This document shows positions 17,114 through 25,678 of a DNA stretch of 64,000 nt, piece after piece (the first letter of the stretch is position 1; the number at the start of each line of letters is the position of its first letter). The position numbers were made by a program, and so were the translations under genes. The DNA comes from Pontibacter kalidii. Lineage in GTDB: Bacteria; Bacteroidota; Bacteroidia; Cytophagales; Hymenobacteraceae. The notes beneath the pieces were generated by a model, which saw nothing but the letters and a program-made list of their open reading frames with translations, was not told the DNA's origin and searched no databases. The DNA is taken from contig NZ_CP111079.1 of the NCBI RefSeq assembly GCF_026278245.1, forward strand, positions 3,734,501 through 3,798,500. The letters run 5' to 3'.

Positions 17114-17986
17114 ATGATAATTATAGCTGATAGCGGCTCAACAAAGACAGACTGGCGCATCGTGACGAACGATAACGTGCTGAGCCAGGCACAGACGGCA
17201 GGATTTAACCCGATGTACCAGGAGGCTGACGAGATTTTTCAGGAAATTAACGATGTGCTGCTGCCACAGCTAAGCGACAAAACCCCGGATGCTATCTATT
17301 ACTACGGCGCCGGCTGCAGCTCGCCGGAGCGTAACCAGCGCGTAGAAGATGCCCTGCGCAGAGTTTTCCCGGATGCCCTTATCTCCGTGGACCACGACCT
17401 GCTGGCAGCGGCGCGCGCCCTTTGTGGCCGTAAGCCGGGCATAGCCTGTATCCTGGGCACCGGCTCCAATACCTGCCTCTACGACGGCACCAACATTACG
17501 GACAACGTGCCATCACTGGGCTTCCTGCTCGGCGACGAGGGCAGCGGCGCCTACATGGGCAAACTGCTGATGAAGGCGTACTTGTACCGCGAGCTGCCTG
17601 AAGATCTGGCTACTTCGCTGAAGAACACCTACAACCTCACCAAGGACGGCTTCCTGGATACGCTCTACAGCTCTGCCATCCCAAGCCGCTACATGGCTAC
17701 GTTTGCCAGGTTCATGCACGACAAGCAGAAGCATCCCGTTATCCACGGCATGATCTACGAGAACTTCTCTGAGTTCTTCGAGCGCCACGTGGTAAAGTAT
17801 GAGGGCCACCAGACACTGCCGGTGAACTTTGTGGGCTCCATCTCCTATTACTTCAGCGACATTCTGAAGCAGGTGGCCAAGAAGTATGGCCTGCACATCG
17901 AGACCATCCTACAGAGCCCCAGCGAAGGCCTGATCAAATACCACCAGGAACTGCTGCAGACGTTCGGCGCCCCTAAAAAAGTATAA
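17114..17986 (+). CDS. BadF/BadG-family amino-sugar kinase, probably MurK-like
   Basis: This 290-residue ASKHA-fold kinase has the phosphate-1 loop ADSGSTKTDWR at the N terminus, ILGTGSNTCLYDG in the middle and LLGDEGSGAYMGK after it. The family includes N-acetylglucosamine kinases and the N-acetylmuramic acid kinase MurK. It is followed 80 bp later by murQ, so phosphorylation of MurNAc or GlcNAc for cell-wall recycling is the natural reading. Which sugar it prefers cannot be decided from sequence. Confidence 0.82.
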   Translation: MIIIADSGSTKTDWRIVTNDNVLSQAQTAGFNPMYQEADEIFQEINDVLLPQLSDKTPDAIYYYGAGCSSPERNQRVEDALRRVFPDALISVDHDLLAAARALCGRKPGIACILGTGSNTCLYDGTNITDNVPSLGFLLGDEGSGAYMGKLLMKAYLYRELPEDLATSLKNTYNLTKDGFLDTLYSSAIPSRYMATFARFMHDKQKHPVIHGMIYENFSEFFERHVVKYEGHQTLPVNFVGSISYYFSDILKQVAKKYGLHIETILQSPSEGLIKYHQELLQTFGAPKKV

Positions 17987-18066
17987 GTATAACTGAAGCA
18001 CAGGGAGATGGCGCAACACGGCCGCCCTATGCTTTTACTGTTCATCATCTTTAACAAAACACCACA

Positions 18067-18882
18067 GTGTCAACTACCGAATCAGCGTCTAACTACGACC
18101 GATTAGAGCAAATGAGCGTGCATGAGCTGCTCGTAAACATTAACCGCGAAGACAAAACCGTACCCCTTGCCGTTGAGAAAGCCATCCCGCAGATCGAGGC
18201 CCTGGTGAACGCCACCGTGGAGCGCCTGCAGCAGGGAGGCCGCCTGTTCTACATTGGTGCCGGCACCAGCGGCCGCCTGGGCATTGTGGATGCTTCGGAG
18301 TGCCCTCCTACCTACGGCGTGCCGCACGGCATGGTCGTGGGCATCATAGCGGGTGGTGACACGGCTATCCGCAAGGCGGTGGAATTTGCCGAGGACGATG
18401 AGCAGCAAGCCTGGAAGGACCTGCAGGAGCACCATATCTCGGAGAAGGATATCGTGGTGGGAATCGCCGCCTCGGGCCGCACCCCCTACGTGATCGGGGG
18501 CCTGAACGCCTGCCGCGAGCGCGGCATTACCACAGGCTGCATCGTTTGCAACGCAGGCAGTGCCGTGGCCGCCGCCGCCGAGTTTCCGGTGGAGGTTGTT
18601 ACCGGAGCTGAGTTCGTGACCGGCAGCACCCGCATGAAAGCCGGCACGGCCCAAAAGCTTGCCCTCAACATGCTTACCACCTCTACCATGATAAAACTGG
18701 GCCGCGTAAAGGGCAACAAGATGGTTGACATGCAGCTCTCGAACCACAAACTGGTGGACCGCGGTATTCGAATGGTGATGGAAGAGTTGGGTGTGGGAAG
18801 AGCAGAGGCAGGAGCCTTGCTTCAAAAGTATGGCAGCGTGCGCGCCGCCGTAGAAGCCTACCGCAACGGAAACGGACAATAG
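18067..18882 (+). CDS. murQ: N-acetylmuramic acid 6-phosphate etherase
   Basis: MurQ cleaves the lactyl ether of MurNAc-6-phosphate to give GlcNAc-6-phosphate and D-lactate. The 271-residue protein is a single SIS domain with YIGAGTSGRLGIVDASECPPTYG (sugar-phosphate loop and catalytic Glu region), VVGIAASGRTPYV and GSTRMKAGTAQK. The start is GTG 18067, followed by STTESASNYDRL. It is slightly shorter than E. coli MurQ. Together with the kinase upstream it forms a muropeptide recycling pair. Confidence 0.95.
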   Translation: MSTTESASNYDRLEQMSVHELLVNINREDKTVPLAVEKAIPQIEALVNATVERLQQGGRLFYIGAGTSGRLGIVDASECPPTYGVPHGMVVGIIAGGDTAIRKAVEFAEDDEQQAWKDLQEHHISEKDIVVGIAASGRTPYVIGGLNACRERGITTGCIVCNAGSAVAAAAEFPVEVVTGAEFVTGSTRMKAGTAQKLALNMLTTSTMIKLGRVKGNKMVDMQLSNHKLVDRGIRMVMEELGVGRAEAGALLQKYGSVRAAVEAYRNGNGQ

Positions 18883-18904
18883 ACTTAACAGAGCATCATC
18901 CGTA

Positions 18905-18955
18905 AAGCAAATGAGAAGAGCCGGGGCAAAACACTCCGGCTCTTCTCATTTGCTT
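18905..18955 (+). terminator. Very long perfect hairpin after murQ
   Basis: A 20-bp perfect stem (18905-18924 with 18936-18955) encloses an 11-nt loop at 18925-18935. The stem includes AGAAGAGCCGG. The T-tract is weak, but position and strength suggest the end of the murK-murQ transcript. Confidence 0.75.
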
Positions 18956-18989
18956 CCGTTTATACTTAGTACAATGGCTTTTCACGAAT

Positions 18990-19271
18990 ATGAAAGCAGG
19001 AATCGCATCTCTTCTGATCGGTATGGTGGGCTTGGCTATGCTAACCTACGCGTACTTCCAAACCATGCAGGAATACAGTGAGGCAGGGGAACTGCAGAAT
19101 TTAATAATATTTTATAGCATGAGCTACAGCACCAGGCTAACATTATTTATACTTGAGGTGGTTGGTGCTGCCCTGGGCTTCCTGTCTTACAGAAGATGGA
19201 AAGCCAAGGTCGGGCTCTTGGGCATGGGAATATGTATCCTCAACCTCATTCTACTGTACTACCCCTTTTAG
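18990..19271 (+). CDS. Small integral membrane protein
   Basis: This 93-residue hydrophobic protein has about three membrane segments: IASLLIGMVGLAMLTYAYF near residues 4-22, LTLFILEVVGAALGFL near 50-65 and VGLLGMGICILNLILLYY near 74-91. I do not recognise the family. A TATACTT word precedes the start by about 22 bp. Confidence 0.6.
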   Translation: MKAGIASLLIGMVGLAMLTYAYFQTMQEYSEAGELQNLIIFYSMSYSTRLTLFILEVVGAALGFLSYRRWKAKVGLLGMGICILNLILLYYPF

Positions 19272-19303
19272 AGCAGGCACCTTGCAAGCGCACATTCAGT
19301 CCC

Positions 19304-20356
19304 CTACTTCATCGTCAGCTTTTCCAGCAAAACGCGGGCGGCCTCTTTGCTGGGAACTATGTAGTTGATCACCGACCAGGGGTATGTGAGCATAAAACGG
19401 TCCCGGTTCTTTTCGCCGATGTGCACGATCTTATACTTGTAGAGCTCCAGCGGCTCTAGCCCAAGCTTTTTACGACGCTCATCCACCTTGCTCTCTTCTT
19501 TTCTACTGATCTTTGTGGTCATGTAATCATCCAGCGTGCCCAGCTCCTCATCGTCGGTGCACTTGCTACAGTTTATTTTAGCGAAAACACGGGAGCCATA
19601 CTTGCTGGCACCGGCCTGCTGGTCCAGGAGGTAAGCGGCGGCCTGCGGAGCGATGCGGCCTTGCTGCACGGCCTGCGTCAGCACCTCGGTAAAGTCGTGG
19701 CCTTTGCGGGCCTTGGTCTGCCGCTCAATGACAACGGTGAAGCGGGGAAGCTGCTCCAGGGTATCGGCTACGCCGACGAGGTCCTCACCGGGGTAACCGT
19801 ATTCCTCTATCCAACCCAGTAGCAGTTTCATGTTGGCTGCCTCAATCTTCGTGATGGTATCGCCGTGCACGCGCCAGCCGCCCTTGGCCTGTCTGAAGTA
19901 CTGGTCACGGGCGTAGAGCTCGTCCAAGTCGGCCCGTAGCTCTTTGTTGAGCTTCTGCTCATACTTGTCGCGGCGTTTGGGGTATTTCTTGGCGAACCTC
20001 TGCCATTGCTTGGTGCTGCGCAGCGAGTCCAGCACCGGCTGACGCTCCAGGTACTCCAGGCTCACGCCCTTCTGCACCAGCTCCTCCAGGTAGTGAAAGG
20101 TCTTCCTGCGCTCCTGCAGCAGCAGCGCACAAATAGCGGCGTTGTAGTAATCGCGGGCAAACGGCGAAGGCACAGCGGCAAAGGCCTGCCGGTAAGCTTC
20201 CAGTGCCTGTTCATACTTTTTATCCACCACCAGCAGCTCTGCCTCGTTAATAACGGGGTGGTATACCTGCGTGTAATCCGGTACCCCCTGGGCCAACGCA
20301 TACTGCTGCGCCAGCATCAGTAGCGTAAAGTATAAAAATATTTTCCTGAGCATCAT
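19304..20356 (-). CDS. Exported protein with TPR-like N-terminal region, unknown function
   Basis: This 350-residue protein has a signal peptide (KIFLYFTLLMLAQQYALAQG). Residues about 30-110 form TPR-like helical hairpins (EQALEAYRQAFAAVPSPFAR; YYNAAICALLLQERRKTF). The C-terminal half contains GDTITKIEAANMKLLLGWIEEYGYPG, resembling domains of unknown function common in Bacteroidota secreted proteins. No catalytic motif is clear. It lies 52 bp downstream of the STAS-like gene on the same strand. Confidence 0.7.
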   Translation of the reverse strand: MMLRKIFLYFTLLMLAQQYALAQGVPDYTQVYHPVINEAELLVVDKKYEQALEAYRQAFAAVPSPFARDYYNAAICALLLQERRKTFHYLEELVQKGVSLEYLERQPVLDSLRSTKQWQRFAKKYPKRRDKYEQKLNKELRADLDELYARDQYFRQAKGGWRVHGDTITKIEAANMKLLLGWIEEYGYPGEDLVGVADTLEQLPRFTVVIERQTKARKGHDFTEVLTQAVQQGRIAPQAAAYLLDQQAGASKYGSRVFAKINCSKCTDDEELGTLDDYMTTKISRKEESKVDERRKKLGLEPLELYKYKIVHIGEKNRDRFMLTYPWSVINYIVPSKEAARVLLEKLTMK

Positions 20357-20408
20357 GTTTAGAGCTGATGGCGCGGCAGGTTCGGCGGCAGCTCCGTGTT
20401 AGCTGCTG

Positions 20409-21137
20409 CTACCGTAGCCAGTCTATGGCAGTGTCGCGCTCATCCAGTTTAAAGAATTTTACATTGTTGCTAGGCACATACGGACCCGACCGCTGCAGCC
20501 ACTCCTCGTGCCCGGCTATGGCTACCTTGCTGAACTTCTCGTAGTAGTGCACCCCATGCTTCAGGTCTTCCCACATGGTATCCGGGGCGGCCCCGTTGGG
20601 CTGCAGCACCTCCAGGTACAAACGCAGATCCGGGCTCTGTCGTGCCTGTTCCTCCAGCAAATGGTTTATCGTACGGTAATCATCGGAGGAAAGGCCGTCT
20701 AGCGTCGCCAGCCCCACCACATGCCGGGGCATAGCCTCCAGTACCGACACGCCCTGCTCCGGTTGATGGGTAGCGGGCTGCCGCAGCCACGCCAGTGCCT
20801 GCTCCTTGTCGGCCATCCCAAAGGCCATCACCTCAAAGTGCGGCGTCAGGAAATTGGCTAGCCGCGACTGCTTCTTCACCCAATCTTTGTCTGTTACAAT
20901 GGCATAGCGGGCTATTTTGTTCCAGCTATGGAACTTGAGCTTCAGCGCATCAAAAAACGATTGCACGCTGTCCCAGTCGCCAAAGCTCACGAATTCGAAG
21001 TACAGATGCACCTTATCGTGCACTTTGGCCTTCTCCTCCATCTCATGCACGATAGTCCTCAGCCCGGACTCGTCAATATAGCGCTGCACATGAAAACCTG
21101 CAAGGTTATCCTCCTCAAATTGAATAATCGATACCAT
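20409..21137 (-). CDS. Protein with two SpoIIAA/STAS-like domains
   Basis: This 242-residue protein appears to be two tandem copies of the STAS-like fold. The first covers residues 1-120 (NLAGFHVQRYIDESGLRTI ... FEFVSFGDWDSVQSFFDALK). The second covers about 130-242 (RHVVGLATLDGLSSDDYRTI ... LRLYLEVLQPNGAAPDTMWEDL). In each, a KVAI/YAIVTD strand and a late acidic, tryptophan-containing turn recur. I start at ATG 21135-21137 because the family fold begins with MVSIIQFEEDN. The role is unknown; single-domain relatives are often membrane-linked or lipid-binding. Confidence 0.75.
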   Translation of the reverse strand: MVSIIQFEEDNLAGFHVQRYIDESGLRTIVHEMEEKAKVHDKVHLYFEFVSFGDWDSVQSFFDALKLKFHSWNKIARYAIVTDKDWVKKQSRLANFLTPHFEVMAFGMADKEQALAWLRQPATHQPEQGVSVLEAMPRHVVGLATLDGLSSDDYRTINHLLEEQARQSPDLRLYLEVLQPNGAAPDTMWEDLKHGVHYYEKFSKVAIAGHEEWLQRSGPYVPSNNVKFFKLDERDTAIDWLR

Positions 21138-21291
21138 GGTTTGCGGATAGGTTAGCGTTGATGTTGTATACCTTTGTATGCCGGCGCCTTTCTGGGGCAA
21201 CGTCTACACTTAGCATACCGCTGTAACCCTTAAACGGTTTCCTGTTCGGGAGCTTAAGTTTCCAATAAACGGGATGCCACTTTTTCTGCTG

Positions 21292-21299
21292 TATATTTG
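21292..21299 (+). promoter_or_regulatory. Putative -7 promoter element of the 21408 gene
   Basis: TATATTTG matches TAnnTTTG on the plus strand, about 110 bp before the ATG. Another match, TACCTTTG, lies at 21169-21176. The 21201-21407 interval shows no credible gene. Confidence 0.4.
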
Positions 21300-21407
21300 T
21301 TGATTTACGGCGCCGGGGGAAGTAAAAAAAGACCTCCTGGGCGCCGAACTTTGCGGCAGCCACGGCAGTAAATGATGCTACGGCCCCCACACCTATACCA
21401 TTGCCTT

Positions 21408-21977
21408 ATGCACACGATAGAACCATACTATAACTGGATTGAGAAGTACTCGGCCTGCGAGGACCCGCGCTCGCCGCTGTACGGGGCCGAGAACAGCCTC
21501 TCGCAGTACACCCATACCATTTACGGTTACTACATACACCCGCAGTGGGACGACATCAACTCCGAGACGCTCTTCATAAAGATCCTCTACGCCGACTACG
21601 ACCAGGGCTTTGCCGTAATCGAGTTTATCGGTGAGTGGAACGATGCCCTCAATAACGACATCATGCAGCTCAAGCGCAACATCATCGACCCCATGGTGGA
21701 GGAGGGCATCAAGCATTTTATACTGATCGGGGAGAATGTGTTCAACTTCCACGGCTCCGACGACTCCTACTACGAGGAGTGGTTTGAGGATGTGGAGGAG
21801 GGTTGGGTGGCTGCCCTTGGCTTCCAGGATTTCGTGCTGAGCGAGATGAAGAACTACAACCTGGACTACTACATCAACTCCGGCGGCAACCTCGACGACA
21901 TCCACTGGCGCACGTTTACGCCCAAGCGCCTGTTTGCCCTCGTGAACAGCCTGATACAGAAACGGCTGGGACCATAA
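21408..21977 (+). CDS. Conserved hypothetical acidic protein
   Basis: This 189-residue soluble protein is rich in Asp, Glu, Tyr and Trp, without a signal peptide. I chose ATG 21408 (MHTIEPYYNWIEKY) over two upstream Met codons because that is where compact sequence begins. The segment LYADYDQGFAVIEFIGEWNDALNND followed by GIKHFILIGENVFNFHGSDDSYYEEW suggests an alpha/beta fold. I do not recognise a family. A strong terminator follows 15 bp after the stop. Confidence 0.7.
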   Translation: MHTIEPYYNWIEKYSACEDPRSPLYGAENSLSQYTHTIYGYYIHPQWDDINSETLFIKILYADYDQGFAVIEFIGEWNDALNNDIMQLKRNIIDPMVEEGIKHFILIGENVFNFHGSDDSYYEEWFEDVEEGWVAALGFQDFVLSEMKNYNLDYYINSGGNLDDIHWRTFTPKRLFALVNSLIQKRLGP

Positions 21978-21992
21978 GTATACTTTAAAAAG

Positions 21993-22028
21993 CAAAAGGC
22001 CGGTGCAATATATGACACCGGCCTTTTG
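21993..22028. terminator. Bidirectional intrinsic terminator
   Basis: CAAAAGGCCGGTG and CACCGGCCTTTTG pair perfectly over 13 bp around a 10-nt loop. It separates the plus-strand 21408 gene from the minus-strand lipoprotein genes that converge on it. Confidence 0.85.
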
Positions 22029-22049
22029 TGTTGTCAGAATATAAGATGC

Positions 22050-22226
22050 TTACTTTTCGTCGATCTCGTCTTCTACTTCATCGGCAGCCTCTTCTACCTC
22101 ATCGCCTACTTCCTCAGCAGCGTCTTCTACCTCCTCGGCCCCATCTTCCACAGTATTTTCAGTAGAGGCGCATGCTCCCAGGCTAAACAAGCCGGCAACA
22201 GCAAAAACATATAACAGCTTTTTCAT
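22050..22226 (-). CDS. Tiny acidic lipoprotein, paralogue 1 (58 aa)
   Basis: The protein starts MKKLLYVFAVAGLFSLGAC, an ideal lipoprotein signal with a cysteine at residue 19. After that it is almost only Glu, Asp, Ala and Val in a heptad-like pattern (EDGAEEVEDAAEEVGDEVEE), ending DEIDEK. It is the first of three similar genes in a row. A helical, membrane-tethered anionic stalk is expected; function is unknown. Confidence 0.8.
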   Translation of the reverse strand: MKKLLYVFAVAGLFSLGACASTENTVEDGAEEVEDAAEEVGDEVEEAADEVEDEIDEK

Positions 22227-22340
22227 CGCTTATGAAATTACGCTTAAAACAAACATTACAAGGTTCCTGATACTCAACAGGATGCCTGCAACACAAGCTA
22301 CTGATACGGCCGGGATTTGGATTAGTTTGGCCGGCTTTGC

Positions 22341-22377
22341 AAAAAAATAGCGGGCCGAGCTTAAGCCCAACCCGCTA
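22341..22377 (-). terminator. Intrinsic terminator of the second tiny lipoprotein gene
   Basis: TAGCGGG (22348-22354) pairs with CCCGCTA (22371-22377); an inner GGGC/GCTC segment extends the stem. On the minus strand it is followed by seven T. It indicates that the paralogues are separate transcripts. Confidence 0.75.
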
Positions 22378-22399
22378 CCAAGGCATTGTCTGCTATAGA

Positions 22400-22609
22400 T
22401 TAGTTGTTCACTTCGTTCTCTACTTCTTCAGCACCTTCCTCTATCTCTTCTCCAGCCTCCTCGGCACCTTCTTCCATGTCGCTGCCAACCTCTTCAGCGT
22501 TTTCCTCTACTCTTTCGGCATCGCTTTCTACAGCGTTCTCTGTGTTAGAATCGCAGGAGGCGAAGGCAAACATGCCCAGTGCCAGGAACATAAAAATCGG
22601 CTTTTTCAT
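22400..22609 (-). CDS. Tiny acidic lipoprotein, paralogue 2 (69 aa)
   Basis: This 69-residue protein has a lipoprotein signal MKKPIFMFLALGMFAFASC with the lipid-accepting Cys at 19. An acidic helix follows, with repeated EEGAEEAGEE-type units, ending ENEVNN. The layout and signal match the neighbours on both sides, so it arose by duplication. There is no other domain. Confidence 0.85.
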   Translation of the reverse strand: MKKPIFMFLALGMFAFASCDSNTENAVESDAERVEENAEEVGSDMEEGAEEAGEEIEEGAEEVENEVNN

Positions 22610-22684
22610 ATTATTTCGGTTTTAAGGGTTATCAATCAGGCTAAATCATACTTCCAGTCTGCTGCGGTTGCCGCAGGCCAGGAT

Positions 22685-22852
22685 TTACTCAATTACTGCG
22701 GTGGTATCGGCGTCCTCGGCGGCGTCTTCCATATCATCCGCCACTTCTTCTGCCTGATCTTCCATCTCCTCTGCTCTTTCCTCAGCCGGGGAGTCGCAGG
22801 AGGCAAAGCCAAACAGGCCTGCCAGCGCAAACACGTAAAGTAACTTTTTCAT
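22685..22852 (-). CDS. Tiny acidic lipoprotein, paralogue 3 (55 aa)
   Basis: The protein starts MKKLLYVFALAGLFGFASC, nearly identical in its signal to paralogue 1, with Cys at residue 19. The mature part (EERAEEMEDQAEEVADDMED) is an acidic helix ending TTAVIE. It lies upstream of the other two on the same strand. Confidence 0.8.
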   Translation of the reverse strand: MKKLLYVFALAGLFGFASCDSPAEERAEEMEDQAEEVADDMEDAAEDADTTAVIE

Positions 22853-22975
22853 TGTCTTATTTTTTAGTGAGGGGATTATTCCCCGCCTCCATTACGGCAC
22901 ACTAACGGCCGCAGCAGAAACATGCCAAACAATACGGCACAATCAGAATATAGTTATTTGGAATATATAAAAATG

Positions 22976-23006
22976 CCGAAAGGCACCCTGCTCAGGTGCC
23001 TTTCGG
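22976..23006 (-). terminator. Intrinsic terminator of der
   Basis: CCGAAAGGCACC and GGTGCCTTTCGG form a perfect 12-bp stem with a 7-nt loop; on the minus strand a T-rich stretch follows. It is 40 bp past the der stop. Confidence 0.85.
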
Positions 23007-23045
23007 TTAAGCTGCGGCCGTGGCCGCAGGGATATGCTTTCGCCC

Positions 23046-24359
23046 TTACTTTTTCTTGAACAGCAGCCTGATCGGCACACCGGTAAAGTCGAAGTGCTCC
23101 CGCATGCGGTTCTCCAGATAGCGCGTGTACGACTCCTTTACGTACTGCGGCAGGTTGCAGAAAAACGCGAACGTAGGGTTGTGCGTCGGCAGCTGCGTGA
23201 TGTACTTGATCTTGATAAACTTACCTTTGATGGCTGGCGGCGGGTAACGCTCAATGTCCGGCAGCAGCAGGTCGTTCAGCTTGGAGGTCTGGATCTTGCG
23301 CGTCTTGTTGTCGTATACCTCCATGGCCACCTCAATGGCTTTGTGGATACGCTGCTTGGTCAGCACCGAGGTGAAGATGATCGGCACGTAGGCGATCGGC
23401 GCGATGCGGCTATAAATCTCCTCTTCAAACTGCTTGGTGGTATGGGTGTCTTTCTCCACCAGGTCCCACTTGTTTACTAGTATCACAATGCCTTTGCGGT
23501 TTTTCTCAGCCAGGGCAATGATGTTCACGTCCTGCGCCTCAATGCCGCGCGTGGCATCCAGCATCACAATACACACATCGGCGTCCTCCAAGGCACGCAC
23601 CGAGCGCAGCACCGAGTAAAACTCAATATCCTCGCTCACCTTGCTCTTGCGGCGAAGACCGGCAGTATCCACGATAATGAACTCCTTGCCAAACGCATTG
23701 TAACGGGCATGGATGGCATCGCGGGTGGTGCCGGCAATATCGGTCACGATGTTGCGCTCCGTGCCCAGCAGCAGGTTCACGAAAGACGATTTACCTACGT
23801 TCGGGCGGCCCAGCACGGCGATCTTGGGAATACCGGCATCCGGGTCCTCCACGCCTTCGTCCTTAAAGTGCTTCACCACCTCGTCCAGCAGCTCGCCGGT
23901 TCCGGAGCCGCTCTGCGAGGAGATCGGGAAAATATCGATGCCTACACCCAGCGCGTAGAATTCGCCCATCTGGTGCATGCGTGCGTTGGTATCGGCTTTG
24001 TTGGCCACAACGTATACCGGCTTATCGGTACGACGCAGCACGTTGGCAAACTCCTCGTCCAGGCCGGTGAGGCCGGCATCCACGTCTACCATAAAAAGTA
24101 TCACGTCGGCCTCGTTCATGGCCAGCTCTACCTGGCGGTTGATCTCGGTCTCAAAAATATCGTCGGAGCCGTGCACGTAGCCACCGGTGTCTATCACGGT
24201 GAAATATTTGCCGGTCCAGTCGCCGTGGCCATAGCTGCGGTCGCGGGTTACGCCGCTCACGTTGTCCATGATGGCCTTACGCTGGCCGATCAGGCGGTTA
24301 AAAAGCGTAGACTTGCCCACGTTGGGGCGGCCTACAATGGCAATGATGTTTGATGACAT
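23046..24359 (-). CDS. der: Ribosome-assembly GTPase Der (EngA)
   Basis: Der is an essential GTPase for 50S subunit assembly. The 437-residue protein has two complete GTPase domains, each with a GRPNVGKS P-loop (N-terminal and near residue 186), DTGG/DTAG switch II motifs and NKAD/NKWD specificity motifs. A C-terminal KH-like domain follows, with the typical FTGVPIRLLFKKK ending. It is 63 bp downstream of era on the same strand and probably cotranscribed. Confidence 0.97.
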   Translation of the reverse strand: MSSNIIAIVGRPNVGKSTLFNRLIGQRKAIMDNVSGVTRDRSYGHGDWTGKYFTVIDTGGYVHGSDDIFETEINRQVELAMNEADVILFMVDVDAGLTGLDEEFANVLRRTDKPVYVVANKADTNARMHQMGEFYALGVGIDIFPISSQSGSGTGELLDEVVKHFKDEGVEDPDAGIPKIAVLGRPNVGKSSFVNLLLGTERNIVTDIAGTTRDAIHARYNAFGKEFIIVDTAGLRRKSKVSEDIEFYSVLRSVRALEDADVCIVMLDATRGIEAQDVNIIALAEKNRKGIVILVNKWDLVEKDTHTTKQFEEEIYSRIAPIAYVPIIFTSVLTKQRIHKAIEVAMEVYDNKTRKIQTSKLNDLLLPDIERYPPPAIKGKFIKIKYITQLPTHNPTFAFFCNLPQYVKESYTRYLENRMREHFDFTGVPIRLLFKKK

Positions 24360-24422
24360 CGAACTAAAATAAAAATGTTAAAGTGCCCCCGGAGCACCTT
24401 GCCCCGAAGCTTTAATGGTGCG

Positions 24423-25313
24423 CTACTCTTCGCGGTAGCCGAAGCGCCGAAGCAGCTTCTGGTCTGTCCGCCAGTTCTCGTTCACGCGCACGTATAAATC
24501 AAGAAATATCTTTTTCTGGAAGAAGTCCTCCATATCGAGGCGGGCCTGCGTGCCTACTTTTTTCAGCGCCTCCCCTTTGTTGCCGATCACGATGCCTTTC
24601 TGGCTGCGCCGCTCCACACTGATCTCAGCCCGGATCCGGATGATGTCCTCCTCTTCCTTAAACTCCTCTACCACCACCTCGCAGCTGTAGGGAATCTCTT
24701 TTTTATAGTTGAGGAAGATCTTCTCGCGGATCATCTCCGACACAAAGAAACGCTCGGGCTTATCTGTGAGTTCATCCTTGGGATAAAAGGCAGGATGCTC
24801 GGGCAGGTAATGCAGCAAGCGCCCGAATAAATGGTCCAGGCCGAAGTTATGGAGAGCCGAGATCGGCAGGATCTCAGTCGGGTTCATGTGCTCTTTCCAG
24901 TAGGCTACCTTCTCGTTCACCTCCTCCTCAGTGGCCTGGTCTATCTTATTGATGAGCAGCAGGATGGGCACCTCGGCGTACTTCAGGCGCTTGATCACGT
25001 CGTCCTCGTCGTGCTTCTCGTAAATGTCCGTCACAAAAAGGATGATATCGGCGTCCTCGAGCGAGGTGCGCACAAAACCCATCATCGACTCGTGCAGTGC
25101 GTACTGCGGCTTGATGATGCCAGGCGTGTCGGAGTAAACGATCTGGAAGTCGTCTCCGTTCAAAATACCCATGATGCGGTGCCGCGTGGTTTGTGCCTTT
25201 GAGGTGATGATGGAGAGTTTCTCGCCCACCAGCGCGTTCATCAGCGTGGATTTACCCACATTCGGTTTGCCCACTATACTTACAAAACCGGCTTTGTGCG
25301 GTGTTTCGGCCAT
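24423..25313 (-). CDS. era: GTPase Era
   Basis: Era binds the 3' end of 16S rRNA and assists 30S maturation. The 296-residue protein has the P-loop VGKPNVGKSTLMN, switch II YSDTPGI and specificity motif NKID. A C-terminal KH domain contains KGIVIGNKGEALKKVG. Length is normal. A candidate -7 element lies about 20 bp upstream of the start. Confidence 0.97.
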   Translation of the reverse strand: MAETPHKAGFVSIVGKPNVGKSTLMNALVGEKLSIITSKAQTTRHRIMGILNGDDFQIVYSDTPGIIKPQYALHESMMGFVRTSLEDADIILFVTDIYEKHDEDDVIKRLKYAEVPILLLINKIDQATEEEVNEKVAYWKEHMNPTEILPISALHNFGLDHLFGRLLHYLPEHPAFYPKDELTDKPERFFVSEMIREKIFLNYKKEIPYSCEVVVEEFKEEEDIIRIRAEISVERRSQKGIVIGNKGEALKKVGTQARLDMEDFFQKKIFLDLYVRVNENWRTDQKLLRRFGYREE

Positions 25314-25332
25314 ACGTCTGAATTTGAGGTTG

Positions 25333-25340
25333 CAAAATTA
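25333..25340 (-). promoter_or_regulatory. Putative -7 promoter element of era-der
   Basis: On the minus strand TAATTTTG matches TAnnTTTG, 19 bp before the era start codon, implying a leader of about 13 nt. Confidence 0.5.
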
Positions 25341-25379
25341 CTCCTTTTTTACGAAACCTCGTGAAAATGTGCGGATTTA

Positions 25380-25586
25380 GGAGGAGTTTAGGAGTTAGAG
25401 AGTTGGGGAGTTAGAGAGTTTAGGAGTTAGAAGGTTGAAGAGTTTGGGTTCTGTGCTTTCTCCATCGCTCGCGTCTCGCGAGTGTGCGCCATCGTGCGGC
25501 GTCCCGCCACATTAGCCAATAAGTATAGGCTGATTACAAAGTATACCTTAACTCTCTAACTCCCCAACTCCTAAACTCTTTAACTT
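25380..25586. repeat. Repeat unit with inverted GAGTTA-type tandem arms
   Basis: The left arm (25380-25449) is made of iterations of GGAGTTAGAGAGTT and GGAGTTTA. The right arm (25548-25586) is its complement type (AACTCTCTAACTCCCCAACT). A 98-bp core contains the small hairpin CTCGCG-TCT-CGCGAG (25468-25482). There is no open reading frame. A second locus with the same arm words is at 52335-52507. It fills most of the gap between era and hemH. Confidence 0.7.
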
Positions 25587-25678
25587 TAGAACAATCTGCC
25601 ATACTTATCGCTTTACCCTACGGTGATCCTCTATGTACTGATAGAGATTAAGTATCAACAAGTAACAGGTTATACTTG

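Noticed and set aside
18103..18879. 258-residue frame antisense to murQ
   Set aside because: It is rich in Gly, His and Ala, as expected of a GC-rich antisense frame, and murQ is complete.
20357..20408. Possible small gene between the two minus-strand genes
   Set aside because: The 52-bp gap is too short and holds only the start region of the downstream gene.
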